This document shows positions 7,797 to 16,445 of a stretch of 64,000 nt of DNA, piece after piece. The stretch is from Spirochaetales bacterium (GTDB taxonomy: Bacteria; Spirochaetota; Spirochaetia; DSM-2461). The notes beneath the pieces are model-generated. The model saw nothing but the letters and a program-made list of their open reading frames with translations. It was not told the DNA's origin and did no database searches. The stretch spans positions 26,267-90,266 of the forward strand of contig JAFGXR010000034.1 of assembly GCA_016936555.1 (NCBI GenBank), given 5' to 3'. The position numbers were made by a program, and so were the translations under genes. Numbering within the stretch: the first letter of the stretch is position 1; each line of letters starts with the position of its first letter.

Positions 7797-9464
7797 ATGA
7801 ACAAAGAACCCTGGTCATTTCTGGATGAATACAGAGGGACTGACTTTCAAGGTCAGTGGCCCACTCTTCCGGAAATGCTGAAAATAACCGCAAAACGGTA
7901 TCCCGAAAGACGTGCTTTCACCAGCTTTTCCCCCGAACTGCTGGAGTTCAGCTACAGCGAAGTTCTGGAAAAAGTCGAAAACTACGGCCGCTTTCTCCAC
8001 GATCTGGGAGTCCGGAAAGGCGACCGCGTCGGAGTCACGGGAAAGAACTCGCCTCAGTGGGGTCTCGCGTACCTCGGAATACTCTTTTCCGGCGCCGTTG
8101 TGGTTCCCCTCGATTACGGATTGAAAAACGAGGAAATTCAGGGATTGATGGATACGGCCGGAGCAGAAATCCTTTTCTGCGATGAAGAGAAATATGACTT
8201 TTTTAAACAGGCCGGCCTGAAAGAACTGATCAGCCTTTCACCCAAAAAGGAAAACTACATTCTTGATCTGAATCAGGGTAGCGGAGAAGAAATTCAGCTT
8301 CCTGAGGAAGAGGATCTGGCAGCCATACTCTTTACATCGGGAACGACCGGCGTTTCAAAAGGGGTCATGCTGACTCACAGCAATTTTGTCAGCGATTGTT
8401 ATCTGGCTCAGGCCAATATGAATATATTTCATACCGATGTGTTCTACGCCCTGCTGCCGCTGCACCATTCCTATTCCATGCTGGCCGTTTTCATTGAGTC
8501 TCTTTCCGTTGGTGCGGAAGTGATTTTTGCCAAAGGCCTGGCTATCCAGCAGATTCTCAAAGATCTGAAAAACGGTAAAGTGACCATGTTCCTGGGTATT
8601 CCCATGCTTTTCAATAAACTGATAAAAGGGCTGATGAAGGGAATCAGAGATAAGGGAATCATCGTTTACGGACTGATCCGCTTTCTCATGTGGGTCAGCG
8701 GCATTATAAAAAAATACATTCATGTCAATCCGGGGAAGAAAATGTTCGGCTCGATCCTGAAGCAGGTGTCCCTCGATACAAACAGAATCTGCATCTGCGG
8801 AGGCGGCCCTCTGCCCGAATCGACTTTTAAAATGTTCAACCAGCTGGGTATCGATTTCGTTCAGGGTTACGGACTGACAGAAACATCGCCGATCGTCGCG
8901 CTCAATCCGAAAGAAGCCTACAGGGAAGCGTCGGTCGGAAAAATGATTCCCCGAACTGAAACAAGAATCCTCGATCCCGACGAAAGAGGCTGCGGAGAAA
9001 TTGCCATCAGCGGGCCCATGGTCATGAAGGGTTATTACAAAAATCCTGAAGCGACAGCGGAAGTTCTGACGGAAGAGGGATTTCTGAAAACCGGCGATGT
9101 GGGCTACCTCGACGAGGATAACTACCTCTATCTGACCGGTCGGGCCAAATCCATGATCGTTACAGAAGGCGGCAAGAATGTCTTCCCGGAAGAAATAGAA
9201 GATAAATTCCAACTCTACGATGAAATCGAACAGATTCTCATCCGCGGTTTTCTCCTCGACGAGAAAATGAAAGTGGAAGGGATCGAATGCCTGATTTATC
9301 CCTCCGATGAAGGGAAAAATGCCGGCGAGGCAAGGTTCCAGGCGATAATCGATGAAGTGAACCGTGAGCTGAAATCCTTCCAGAAAATCAACCGTCACAG
9401 AATCCTCGACGAGCCGATGGAAATGACGACGACGCGGAAAATTAAAAGGTTTGCGGTGGAATAG
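7797..9464 (+). CDS. Long-chain acyl-CoA/acyl-ACP synthetase (AMP-binding)
   Basis: 555 residues. ANL-superfamily ligase that activates a fatty acid through an acyl-adenylate. The P-loop-like motif FTSGTTGVSKG, the motif YGLTETSP, TGDVGYLDED and the hinge GRAKSMIVTEGGKNVFPEE are intact. A site AGGAG lies about 7 nt before the ATG. The neighbours (fatty-acid synthesis on one side, EtfBA and acyl-CoA dehydrogenase on the other) fit either recycling of exogenous fatty acids or beta-oxidation. Whether the acceptor is CoA or ACP cannot be read from the sequence. Confidence 0.88.
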   Translation: MNKEPWSFLDEYRGTDFQGQWPTLPEMLKITAKRYPERRAFTSFSPELLEFSYSEVLEKVENYGRFLHDLGVRKGDRVGVTGKNSPQWGLAYLGILFSGAVVVPLDYGLKNEEIQGLMDTAGAEILFCDEEKYDFFKQAGLKELISLSPKKENYILDLNQGSGEEIQLPEEEDLAAILFTSGTTGVSKGVMLTHSNFVSDCYLAQANMNIFHTDVFYALLPLHHSYSMLAVFIESLSVGAEVIFAKGLAIQQILKDLKNGKVTMFLGIPMLFNKLIKGLMKGIRDKGIIVYGLIRFLMWVSGIIKKYIHVNPGKKMFGSILKQVSLDTNRICICGGGPLPESTFKMFNQLGIDFVQGYGLTETSPIVALNPKEAYREASVGKMIPRTETRILDPDERGCGEIAISGPMVMKGYYKNPEATAEVLTEEGFLKTGDVGYLDEDNYLYLTGRAKSMIVTEGGKNVFPEEIEDKFQLYDEIEQILIRGFLLDEKMKVEGIECLIYPSDEGKNAGEARFQAIIDEVNRELKSFQKINRHRILDEPMEMTTTRKIKRFAVE

Positions 9465-9512
9465 ATAAAAAGAGGGGCTGTTGCCAATGTCCATTGACAC
9501 TCAGCCCCCATA
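9465..9512 (-). terminator. Terminator-like hairpin reading on the minus strand
   Basis: GGGGCTG and CAGCCCC enclose an inner imperfect CAATG/CATTG stem. Only on the minus strand is it followed by a T tract (TCTTTTTATC, complement of about 9466-9475). It is therefore oriented for a minus-strand gene that is no longer complete, not for the synthetase gene ending at 9464. Confidence 0.5.
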
Positions 9513-9581
9513 CAGCCTCTCCCGGCAGCCTGCGGGATCCTGTTTGAATCCTCATTCTGTAATTCCGGCTCTATCATCGGG

Positions 9582-9707
9582 TCAGACGATCCTCAGGTAG
9601 ACCAATGTCTGTTTGATCAATTGGTAGGCTACTTCACCAAAGGTAATGGGTCCGGTGATATGACCTGTTTTTTTTCCTTCCAGTTCGCCATATGCGTATT
9701 GCAAACG
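9582..9707 (-). pseudogene. Short coding remnant, C-terminal fragment only
   Basis: The gap 9465-9995 has no intact gene. This 41-codon frame, open between two stops and with no start codon, reads as plausible protein (it contains HITGPITFGEV and AYQLIKQTLVYL) and ends about 75 nt before a terminator-like hairpin on the same strand. An 8-A run inside it could mark a frameshift. I do not recognise the family. Just upstream is a perfect 9-bp hairpin (CTATCTGCC/GGCAGATAG, 9742-9766). The stretch from 9780 to 9990 is AT-rich leader before etfB without a clear -35/-10 pair. Confidence 0.3.
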
Positions 9708-9995
9708 TTATGACACATATCCCGATTTTACCTGATGCCGACTATCTGCCTGTCCAAGGCAGATAGGATCCCTTAATTCTGACTAACAAGACCCTGTTTT
9801 TTTTAATTTCTTTACAAGCCCTGCATCCGTGATATAATGCTTTAATTATACATTTATTCAAAAAGTGTAAATAAAAAATCATTCTAGAGAGACATATAAA
9901 AGTCTATCTGAATAAAAATATTTTTTTATAGAATTATTCCCGCGGTTGTATTACCGTATTGAAAATAACCTAACAAAAAGTATCTGGAGGATATG

Positions 9996-10814
9996 ATGGG
10001 TCTGAATTTGGTGGTGCTTGTAAAACAGGTGCCTGATACTCAAAACATAACCGGCGAAGCTATGAAGGAAGACGGAACAGTCAACAGAGGAGCTCTCCCG
10101 GCGATTTTCAACCCCGAGGATCTCTACGCGCTGGAAGCGGCACTTAGAGTCAAAGAAGCTGCACCCGGTTCGAAAGTTCACGTGCTGACGATGGGTCCCC
10201 CGTCGGCGGAGCAGGTTCTGAAGGAATCATTGTACAGAGGGGCCGATTCGGTCGCCCTCATAACCGACAGAAAGTTCGCCGGCGCCGATACTCTGGCGAC
10301 ATCCTACGCTCTCAAATGCGCCATCGAAACAACGGGAAAGTACGATATCGTTTTCTGCGGACGCCAGGCTATTGACGGCGATACGGCCCAGGTCGGTCCC
10401 CAGACGGCAGAAAAGCTAGGCATAAACCAGATCACCTGTGTGGATCACATCGAGCAGACCGATGAAGATTCCCTCATTGCCAGAAGGTCCATAGAAGGCG
10501 GTTTCGAAGTTGTCAAATCGGCCTATCCCGTTCTCGTCACCATGACCGATGAAGGTCACGTTCCCCGGACATCCTCCGCCATCAAAGTCATGACATATAA
10601 AAACAAAAAAGCCGGCGATCCGGAAATCCCCATGTGGAGTATTGAACATATCGGCGCCGATTTCGAAGCCTGCGGGCTCAAAGGCTCTCCCACGAAAGTA
10701 AAAGAGATCGAATCGGTCGTCCTGAAAGCCCAGGAGCTTCAGATGATTGAGAACAGCGACGAAGGCCTCAGCAATCTTATGCACAGCCTTATTGCGGATC
10801 ACACGTTAGGATAG
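9996..10814 (+). CDS. etfB: Electron transfer flavoprotein beta subunit
   Basis: 272 residues. With EtfA it carries electrons between acyl-CoA dehydrogenases and a membrane or ferredoxin partner. The start VVLVKQVPDT and the motif GRQAIDGDTAQVGPQTAE are typical. Of two adjacent ATGs, the second (9996) is preferred: GGAGG ends 5 nt before it, against 2 nt for the first. First gene of etfB-etfA-acd, 13 nt from etfA. Whether this Etf bifurcates electrons cannot be decided from these motifs. Confidence 0.93.
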   Translation: MGLNLVVLVKQVPDTQNITGEAMKEDGTVNRGALPAIFNPEDLYALEAALRVKEAAPGSKVHVLTMGPPSAEQVLKESLYRGADSVALITDRKFAGADTLATSYALKCAIETTGKYDIVFCGRQAIDGDTAQVGPQTAEKLGINQITCVDHIEQTDEDSLIARRSIEGGFEVVKSAYPVLVTMTDEGHVPRTSSAIKVMTYKNKKAGDPEIPMWSIEHIGADFEACGLKGSPTKVKEIESVVLKAQELQMIENSDEGLSNLMHSLIADHTLG

Positions 10815-10827
10815 AGGAGAGAAGATT

Positions 10828-11853
10828 ATGAGCAACAATATATGGGTTTTCATCCAGCAGGATGACGGCAAAATAGCCGATGTCAGCCTGCAGCTTGTCA
10901 GCAAGGCTACAGATCTGGCCCGGGATTACAACAGCAGAACCGGAGAATCCGTTCAGGTGGAAGCGCTTCTCTTCGGAGAAAATATCAAAGGACTGGCGGC
11001 AGAGCCTGTCAAATACGGAGCGGAAAAAGTTTACTGTGTCGATGATAGGCGGCTGAAACACTACACGCCCGTCCCCTTTACCAAAGTTCTGATCGATCTG
11101 ATTCAGAAAGAAAATCCTCAGATTATCCTCTACGGTGCCACGACAACCGGAAGAGATCTCGGCCCCCGCGTTGCCTCCGCCCTTAAGGTAGGGCTTACGG
11201 CCGACTGTACAGACCTTCAGATAGGCGATTACGAATCAAAAGGGGAAACCTACAGCAATATCCTCTACCAGATACGTCCCGCTTTCGGGGGAAATATCGT
11301 GGCGACCATTGTCGCTCCCGAGAAAAAGCCCCAGATGGCGACAGTCCGCGAAGGGGTTATGAAACTCAACGAACCGGATTTTTCGAGGAAAGGGGAAATC
11401 GCCGATGTCCCGTCTATTGTTGAGGATGCCGATTGTCTGACGGAAATCCTCGAGCGGGTCCAGCAGGAGAAAGCGGTCAATCTCACAGCATCCCAGATCA
11501 TCGTCGCCGGCGGTATGGGCGTGGGAACCAAAGAGGGATTCGATATCATCGCAGACTTCGCCAGAACAATCGGAGCCGATCTGGCGGCCTCGCGGGCCGC
11601 CGTCGATGCGGGATTCATCCATAAGGACCACCAGGTCGGGCAGACCGGCGTCACCGTCCGGCCCAAACTGTACATCGCCTGCGGAATTTCCGGGGCCATC
11701 CAGCACAGAGCCGGTATGGACCAGAGCGCCAAGATCATCGCCATCAACAATGATCCCGACGCGCCTATCTTCCAGATCGCCCATTACGGCATCGTCGGAG
11801 AGATTAACGACGTCATCCCCAAACTGAAAAAAGCCTTTACGGCAAAAGCATAA
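10828..11853 (+). CDS. etfA: Electron transfer flavoprotein alpha subunit
   Basis: 341 residues. The C-terminal FAD domain shows VAGGMGVGTKEGF, then RAAVDAG, HQVGQTGVTV, ACGISGAIQHRAGM and INNDPDAPIF, the usual FAD-binding series. The N-terminal domain is ETF-like with TTGRDLGPRVA. GAGGAG precedes the ATG. It lies between etfB and the dehydrogenase with gaps of 12-13 nt, a single transcription unit. Confidence 0.94.
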   Translation: MSNNIWVFIQQDDGKIADVSLQLVSKATDLARDYNSRTGESVQVEALLFGENIKGLAAEPVKYGAEKVYCVDDRRLKHYTPVPFTKVLIDLIQKENPQIILYGATTTGRDLGPRVASALKVGLTADCTDLQIGDYESKGETYSNILYQIRPAFGGNIVATIVAPEKKPQMATVREGVMKLNEPDFSRKGEIADVPSIVEDADCLTEILERVQQEKAVNLTASQIIVAGGMGVGTKEGFDIIADFARTIGADLAASRAAVDAGFIHKDHQVGQTGVTVRPKLYIACGISGAIQHRAGMDQSAKIIAINNDPDAPIFQIAHYGIVGEINDVIPKLKKAFTAKA

Positions 11854-11865
11854 GGAGTCCGATCA

Positions 11866-13575
11866 ATGGCCAATTTTCTACACGACAACGAAGATATACT
11901 GTTCCACCTGGAACATATGGATATGGACAGAGTCATCACTCTGAAGGAACTGGAGTTCGCCGACAGAGGCAAATATCCCCATGCCCCCAATGATATTGAC
12001 GATGCCAGGGATTCCTATAAAAAAGTCCTGGAGATCGTCGGAGAAATCTGCGGTGATTACCTGGCCCCCCAGGCTGCTGAAATCGACAAAGAGGGAGTCA
12101 AACTCATCAACGGAGAAGTCCAGTACGCGAAGGGAACAGCCGAAGTTCTCGACCTCTTCGCCAAGGCCGATCTGATGGGCTTCGCCCTTCCGCGAAAATA
12201 CGGAGGATTGAACTTCCCCACTCTCATGACTTCCATCGCCGCCGAAATGGTTATGAGAGCCGACGGTTCATTTCTCAATTTCGGTCTCCAGCAGGACATT
12301 GCCGAAACCATCAACAAATTTGCTTCGGAAGAGCAGAAAATGAAATACCTTCCCAAGCTCTGTACCGGTGAGCACGGCTCCTCCATGATCCTCACCGAAC
12401 CGGATGCCGGATCGGACCTTCCCGCCGTTGCCCTGAGAGCCTATCAGGATGAGAGCGGGCAGTGGTATCTCCACGGGGTCAAGAGATTCATCACCAACGG
12501 ATGCGGGGAAATCGGACTGGTTCTGGCCCGTTCCGAAGATAAAACAGGGGCCAGAGGGCTTTCCCAGTTCATCTATAAAAGAGATTCGAAGATGGTTATC
12601 CGCCGTCTCGAAGACAAACTGGGGATCCACGGTTCACCGACCTGTGAGCTCCAGTTCAACGACGCGCCCTGCGAACTCATGGGAGAGAGGGGACGGGGTC
12701 TCACGGAATACACCATGTGGCTGATGAACAGCGCCCGCCTGGGAATCGGCGCCCAGGCCGTGGGAATCGCCGAAGCGGCTTACAGAGAAGCGGCGAAATA
12801 CGCCTCGGAAAGAGAACAGTTCGGCAAGAGCATCGACACCATGGTTCCCGTTTACGAAATGCTGACTGATATGAAAGTGTCCATTGAAGCGGGACGGACC
12901 CTCCTCTACGAGACCGCCAGAGTCGTCGATATAAAAGAAGGCCTGGAGCATATGGCTGAGGTATATCCCGAAAGAGCCGCTGAGCTGAAAAGCGATATGA
13001 AGCTCTACAGGAAACTCGCCGGTCTGCTCACGCCCATGGTAAAAGCCTACGCAACGGAAATGTGCAACAAAGTCGCCTACGATGCTATCCAGATCCACGG
13101 CGGAACAGGCTATATGCGGGAGTTCAACGTGGAACGCCATGCCCGGGATGCGAGAATCACCAATATCTACGAAGGGACAACTCAGCTCCAGATCGTCGCG
13201 GCCAGCCCCGGCGTCACGTCCGGTACGGCGAAAATGCTGATCGATGAATACGATCAGGAAGATAACAGCCACATGGGAGAAACTCTCGCTCTTGTCAGAG
13301 AGGCGAAAGAGAAACTCTACGCCACAGTAGAGCTGGTCAACTCGGCGAAAAACAAAGTGTACAGCGACTACCATTCTCAGAGACTGGTTGAAATGGCAAC
13401 AGCCATTATCCAGTCCTACCTGATGATGAGAGACGGGAAGCACAGCGACAGGAAGAAAAAGGTCGCCGAGCTTCATATCGAAAAAGCCTGCTCACTGGTT
13501 GAACACCACAGGCACTTCATCGCGGAGGGAAGAGCCGTACTGCTCGACCACTACAAAGAGATTATCGGGGTATAA
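11866..13575 (+). CDS. Acyl-CoA dehydrogenase with C-terminal extension
   Basis: 569 residues, about 180 longer than short-chain enzymes. It oxidises an acyl-CoA to the 2-enoyl form, passing electrons to EtfBA encoded just upstream. The flavin signatures LTEPDAGSDLP and QIHGGTGYMREF are present, and the Glu of IYEGTTQLQ is the expected catalytic base. The last ~130 residues are a helical extension like that of very-long-chain or AidB-like enzymes, so the substrate may be long chain. AAGGAG precedes the ATG. The operon ends here at a perfect terminator. Confidence 0.92.
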   Translation: MANFLHDNEDILFHLEHMDMDRVITLKELEFADRGKYPHAPNDIDDARDSYKKVLEIVGEICGDYLAPQAAEIDKEGVKLINGEVQYAKGTAEVLDLFAKADLMGFALPRKYGGLNFPTLMTSIAAEMVMRADGSFLNFGLQQDIAETINKFASEEQKMKYLPKLCTGEHGSSMILTEPDAGSDLPAVALRAYQDESGQWYLHGVKRFITNGCGEIGLVLARSEDKTGARGLSQFIYKRDSKMVIRRLEDKLGIHGSPTCELQFNDAPCELMGERGRGLTEYTMWLMNSARLGIGAQAVGIAEAAYREAAKYASEREQFGKSIDTMVPVYEMLTDMKVSIEAGRTLLYETARVVDIKEGLEHMAEVYPERAAELKSDMKLYRKLAGLLTPMVKAYATEMCNKVAYDAIQIHGGTGYMREFNVERHARDARITNIYEGTTQLQIVAASPGVTSGTAKMLIDEYDQEDNSHMGETLALVREAKEKLYATVELVNSAKNKVYSDYHSQRLVEMATAIIQSYLMMRDGKHSDRKKKVAELHIEKACSLVEHHRHFIAEGRAVLLDHYKEIIGV

Positions 13576-13594
13576 TCTATCCCTTGAATCTTAT

Positions 13595-13622
13595 GGACCG
13601 CCGGCCGGCGGTCCTTTTTTTT
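13595..13622 (+). terminator. Rho-independent terminator of etfBA-acd
   Basis: A perfect 20-bp palindrome (13595-13614, GGACCGCCGG and its complement) is followed at once by eight T residues. Confidence 0.93.
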
Positions 13623-13653
13623 CGATACATCACCCTATGGCTCATTTCCGAAC

Positions 13654-14466
13654 TCACTCTTCTACAGAGAATCCGGAATATTTGATCTCCAGATCAGCAA
13701 AATCCCTTTCCCGCGAGACGGAAATTTCTGTCCAGATCCGTTCTGCAAGATCCCGATCGCTTCTGACCAGTTGATCGGAAAGCATGAGATAGTACTCTTT
13801 CGTTACCACAGGAGGCGTCACCTTGATAATATCCCCATAATTACGACTATTGCTCCGAAGGATGCTGTCCCCTGTAATATCCTGGACAACAATTCCTTCC
13901 AGCCTGCGGTTTTCCAGCATCAGGAAGCCCCCTTCGGTACTCTGGAATTCAAAAACCTCATATCCTGAGCGCGCCAGATCTCCGACTATAGAGTAACCGA
14001 GTGGCGCGCCGAGTGAATTCCTGGAATATCCGGTAAAGAGGGTGCCGTTCCAATCGAGCATGGCATCGGCTTTTTTATAGAGAGAATAGGAGATGACAGC
14101 CATGCTTCTGGATTTATCCACCTCTCCTTCATGAGTTCCGTCAAGGGTCGGATACCATCCGATTTCCAGTCTGTCCCGGCTGTAGCTGGCATTGAATATA
14201 CCATCGACCAGATTATTGCCCAGGCTGTAGAGGCATCTGGGCCATGGAAGGCGAACCAGTTCGATGGTCAATCCCTCTATGGACTCTTCCAGCATCTGAA
14301 CCATTTCAACAGCTATTCCGGGGTAATTTTCCGGTATCAGACCTCCGGAGCCGAGATAGTAGGGAGGCTGTTCCTTGTCTTCATAGGCTATGACAATATT
14401 TTCTCCCCGGAGAATTTGATGGAATGAGATGAAAACAATAATTAAAAGCCATAGATATTTATTCAC
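13654..14466 (-). CDS. Periplasmic amino-acid-type binding protein (SBP family 3-like)
   Basis: 270 residues starting at a GTG. A signal peptide covers about residues 1-20. The pattern VIAYEDKEQPPYY near the N-terminus, then PGIAVEMVQML and a two-lobe layout resemble the family 3 solute-binding fold used by polar amino-acid importers and by sensor proteins. No permease or ATPase is adjacent, so it may serve a transporter elsewhere or act as a sensor. Divergent from the FapA gene, 79 nt away. Confidence 0.7.
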   Translation of the reverse strand: MNKYLWLLIIVFISFHQILRGENIVIAYEDKEQPPYYLGSGGLIPENYPGIAVEMVQMLEESIEGLTIELVRLPWPRCLYSLGNNLVDGIFNASYSRDRLEIGWYPTLDGTHEGEVDKSRSMAVISYSLYKKADAMLDWNGTLFTGYSRNSLGAPLGYSIVGDLARSGYEVFEFQSTEGGFLMLENRRLEGIVVQDITGDSILRSNSRNYGDIIKVTPPVVTKEYYLMLSDQLVRSDRDLAERIWTEISVSRERDFADLEIKYSGFSVEE

Positions 14467-14545
14467 AATGCTTCCGCCTTCAATTATACATTAAAAGCGT
14501 TTATGATTGTTTGCTTTTAAAACAGATTATTACGATAATTGAAAT

Positions 14546-15994
14546 ATGGCAGCCGATGAAGACCCGATTGGAGAACAGGTAGAAGAAGTCATTGAATCCC
14601 TTATGGAACAGGATTGCCCCGAACTGCAGGCTCTCGATGACGGGGAGGCTGATGAGCCGAACCGCGATGGTTCCGTGGAAATTCATATAAGCCCCGATAA
14701 AATGTTTGTGCTGGCCACGTTTTTCCCCCATCTCGGATCAGGGAAACGACAGAGTGCAGCAGATATCGTATCTGTTCTGACAGAACAGGGGATCGACCGG
14801 AGTCTTATCAGGAAAGAAGTCATTGATGATGCATTGTGGAACTGCGAGAAAAACTCCAGCTCCCTGAAGGATGTGGAAGTGGCCAGAGGCATTGAGCCGG
14901 CCGACGGAGAGGAAGAACACATCAGTCTGCTTCTGAACCCCCGGCAGTACATCATGGCGATGAATCTCATTCGCAGGGATTTGAAAAAACAGAATGTCAA
15001 TTACAGAAACTTCTCCCGTCTCTGTATTCTGGAAAAGAATACTCCTGTCGCCATCAAGTGCGATGCCATTCCCGGGAAAAACGGAATCAATGTTAAAGGA
15101 GAGGAAATTCCCTGCCGGATCAGACAGTTTGAAACGGTCAGAATCGGCGACAACCTTGTACTGAATGACTCGGGTGATGTTCTGGCAGACAGGCATGGGG
15201 AGTTCGTCTATGAAAATGGAACAATATCCATCAACGAAGTCCTCACACTGCGAAAGGGTGTAAATTACCATACGGGAAATATCCATTTTCCCGGCGCCGT
15301 TGAAATTTTCGGAGAGGTGGAGGACGGATTCAAGATTCAGGCCGGAAAGGATATCCATGTCCATGAGACCCTTGCGGCATCTGACATTCTCTGCGGGGGA
15401 AATCTGACAATTCACGGCGGCGGCATAATCGGAAGAAAGGAACACAAGGTTATCGTCGAGGAAAGGACTGAGGCCAATTTTGTCGAAAGAGTCCATCTGG
15501 AATCCAGGAAAGGCATTCTGATTAAAAAGGAAGCCTATCTGTCCTACCTGTACACAAATGGAAAAGTCGTCTTTCAGCCCGGGGGAAAGCTTATCGGAGG
15601 AGAGACCTACAGCCAGAACGGTCTGGAAGTCACAGACCTGGGAAATGATAAAAACCTGAAAACTGAAGTCTATACGGGCATCGATTACAAGCTGATGAAA
15701 ATGCTCATCCAGATAAAATCCTTCCGCGATTCCCTGCTCCAGCTGCAGGCGCAGAAACCCTCCGATGAAAAACTGAAGTTCGACGAACAGATTCTCAAAT
15801 GCAACCTGAGCATGGAATACCTGCTTGAGCATCTGGACCACGATGAACAGGCACAGATAATAATAAGCGGCACGGTTTATCCCGGCACGGTCATCCATAT
15901 CTGCAATGCCAGACGGACCGTTACCGAAGAGATGAAAAGCGGAACATTCAAACTGGACAAGGGAAAGGGGATAATCGACTTTATTCCGTTCTGA
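14546..15994 (+). CDS. FapA/DUF342-family protein
   Basis: 482 residues with the conserved block VARGIEPADGEEEHI, GKNGINVKGEEIP and the glycine/valine-spaced beta-helix stretch (about residues 200-370), followed by a coiled segment. The family is called flagellar assembly protein A in some annotations and is common in spirochaetes and clostridia; its biochemical role is not settled. No flagellar gene is nearby. There is no good ribosome site. Its last 14 nt overlap the convergent end of the iron-sulfur subunit gene. Confidence 0.8.
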   Translation: MAADEDPIGEQVEEVIESLMEQDCPELQALDDGEADEPNRDGSVEIHISPDKMFVLATFFPHLGSGKRQSAADIVSVLTEQGIDRSLIRKEVIDDALWNCEKNSSSLKDVEVARGIEPADGEEEHISLLLNPRQYIMAMNLIRRDLKKQNVNYRNFSRLCILEKNTPVAIKCDAIPGKNGINVKGEEIPCRIRQFETVRIGDNLVLNDSGDVLADRHGEFVYENGTISINEVLTLRKGVNYHTGNIHFPGAVEIFGEVEDGFKIQAGKDIHVHETLAASDILCGGNLTIHGGGIIGRKEHKVIVEERTEANFVERVHLESRKGILIKKEAYLSYLYTNGKVVFQPGGKLIGGETYSQNGLEVTDLGNDKNLKTEVYTGIDYKLMKMLIQIKSFRDSLLQLQAQKPSDEKLKFDEQILKCNLSMEYLLEHLDHDEQAQIIISGTVYPGTVIHICNARRTVTEEMKSGTFKLDKGKGIIDFIPF

Positions 15995-16445
15995 CGATAT
16001 AGAGCTCCACCGCATCGATAATCTGCTGATATCCCGTACAGCGGCAGAGATTCCCGCTGAATGCCTTGCGTATTTCATCCCGCGAGGGATGGGGATTCTT
16101 CTCCAGAAGGTCCAGCCCCTTCATAATCATACCGGGCGTACAGAATCCGCATTGAATGGCCCCGGAATCGATAAATGCCTGCTGAAGGGGGTGAAGCGTC
16201 CCGTCGGAGCTTTCCACGCCCTCGATAGTGACAACTGATTTTCCAACGACTTTACTCAGGGGAACCACACAGGATTTTTTGGCCGCTCCGTCGATCAATA
16301 CCGTACAGGCGCCGCAGGCCCCTACTCCGCAGCCGTTTTTGGTTCCCGTCAGTTCCAGGTCCTCGCGGATGTAGTTGAGAAGTTTTTTATCCAGAAGAGA
16401 GTCGTCAAAATGGTAGACCCTGCCGTTTACTGTTATCTCGTTCAT
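15981..16445 (-). CDS. Molybdenum hydroxylase [2Fe-2S] subunit (xanthine dehydrogenase family)
   Basis: 154 residues, standard for the small subunit. The plant-type cluster (CGVGACGACTVLIDG with the upstream Cys) and the second cluster in the helical domain (CGFCTPGM and CRCTGYQ) are complete. Its start overlaps the stop of the large-subunit gene (ATGA), so the two are translated together. It passes electrons from the molybdenum site outwards. The usual FAD subunit gene is missing next door. Confidence 0.93.
   Translation of the reverse strand: MNEITVNGRVYHFDDSLLDKKLLNYIREDLELTGTKNGCGVGACGACTVLIDGAAKKSCVVPLSKVVGKSVVTIEGVESSDGTLHPLQQAFIDSGAIQCGFCTPGMIMKGLDLLEKNPHPSRDEIRKAFSGNLCRCTGYQQIIDAVELYIVRTE

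Noticed and set aside
7036..9961. The 9-mer ACCGTATTG appears both in the fab promoter region (7036-7044) and before etfB (9953-9961).
   Set aside because: Nine bases in AT-rich leaders can match by chance, the flanks differ, and neither copy is symmetrical.
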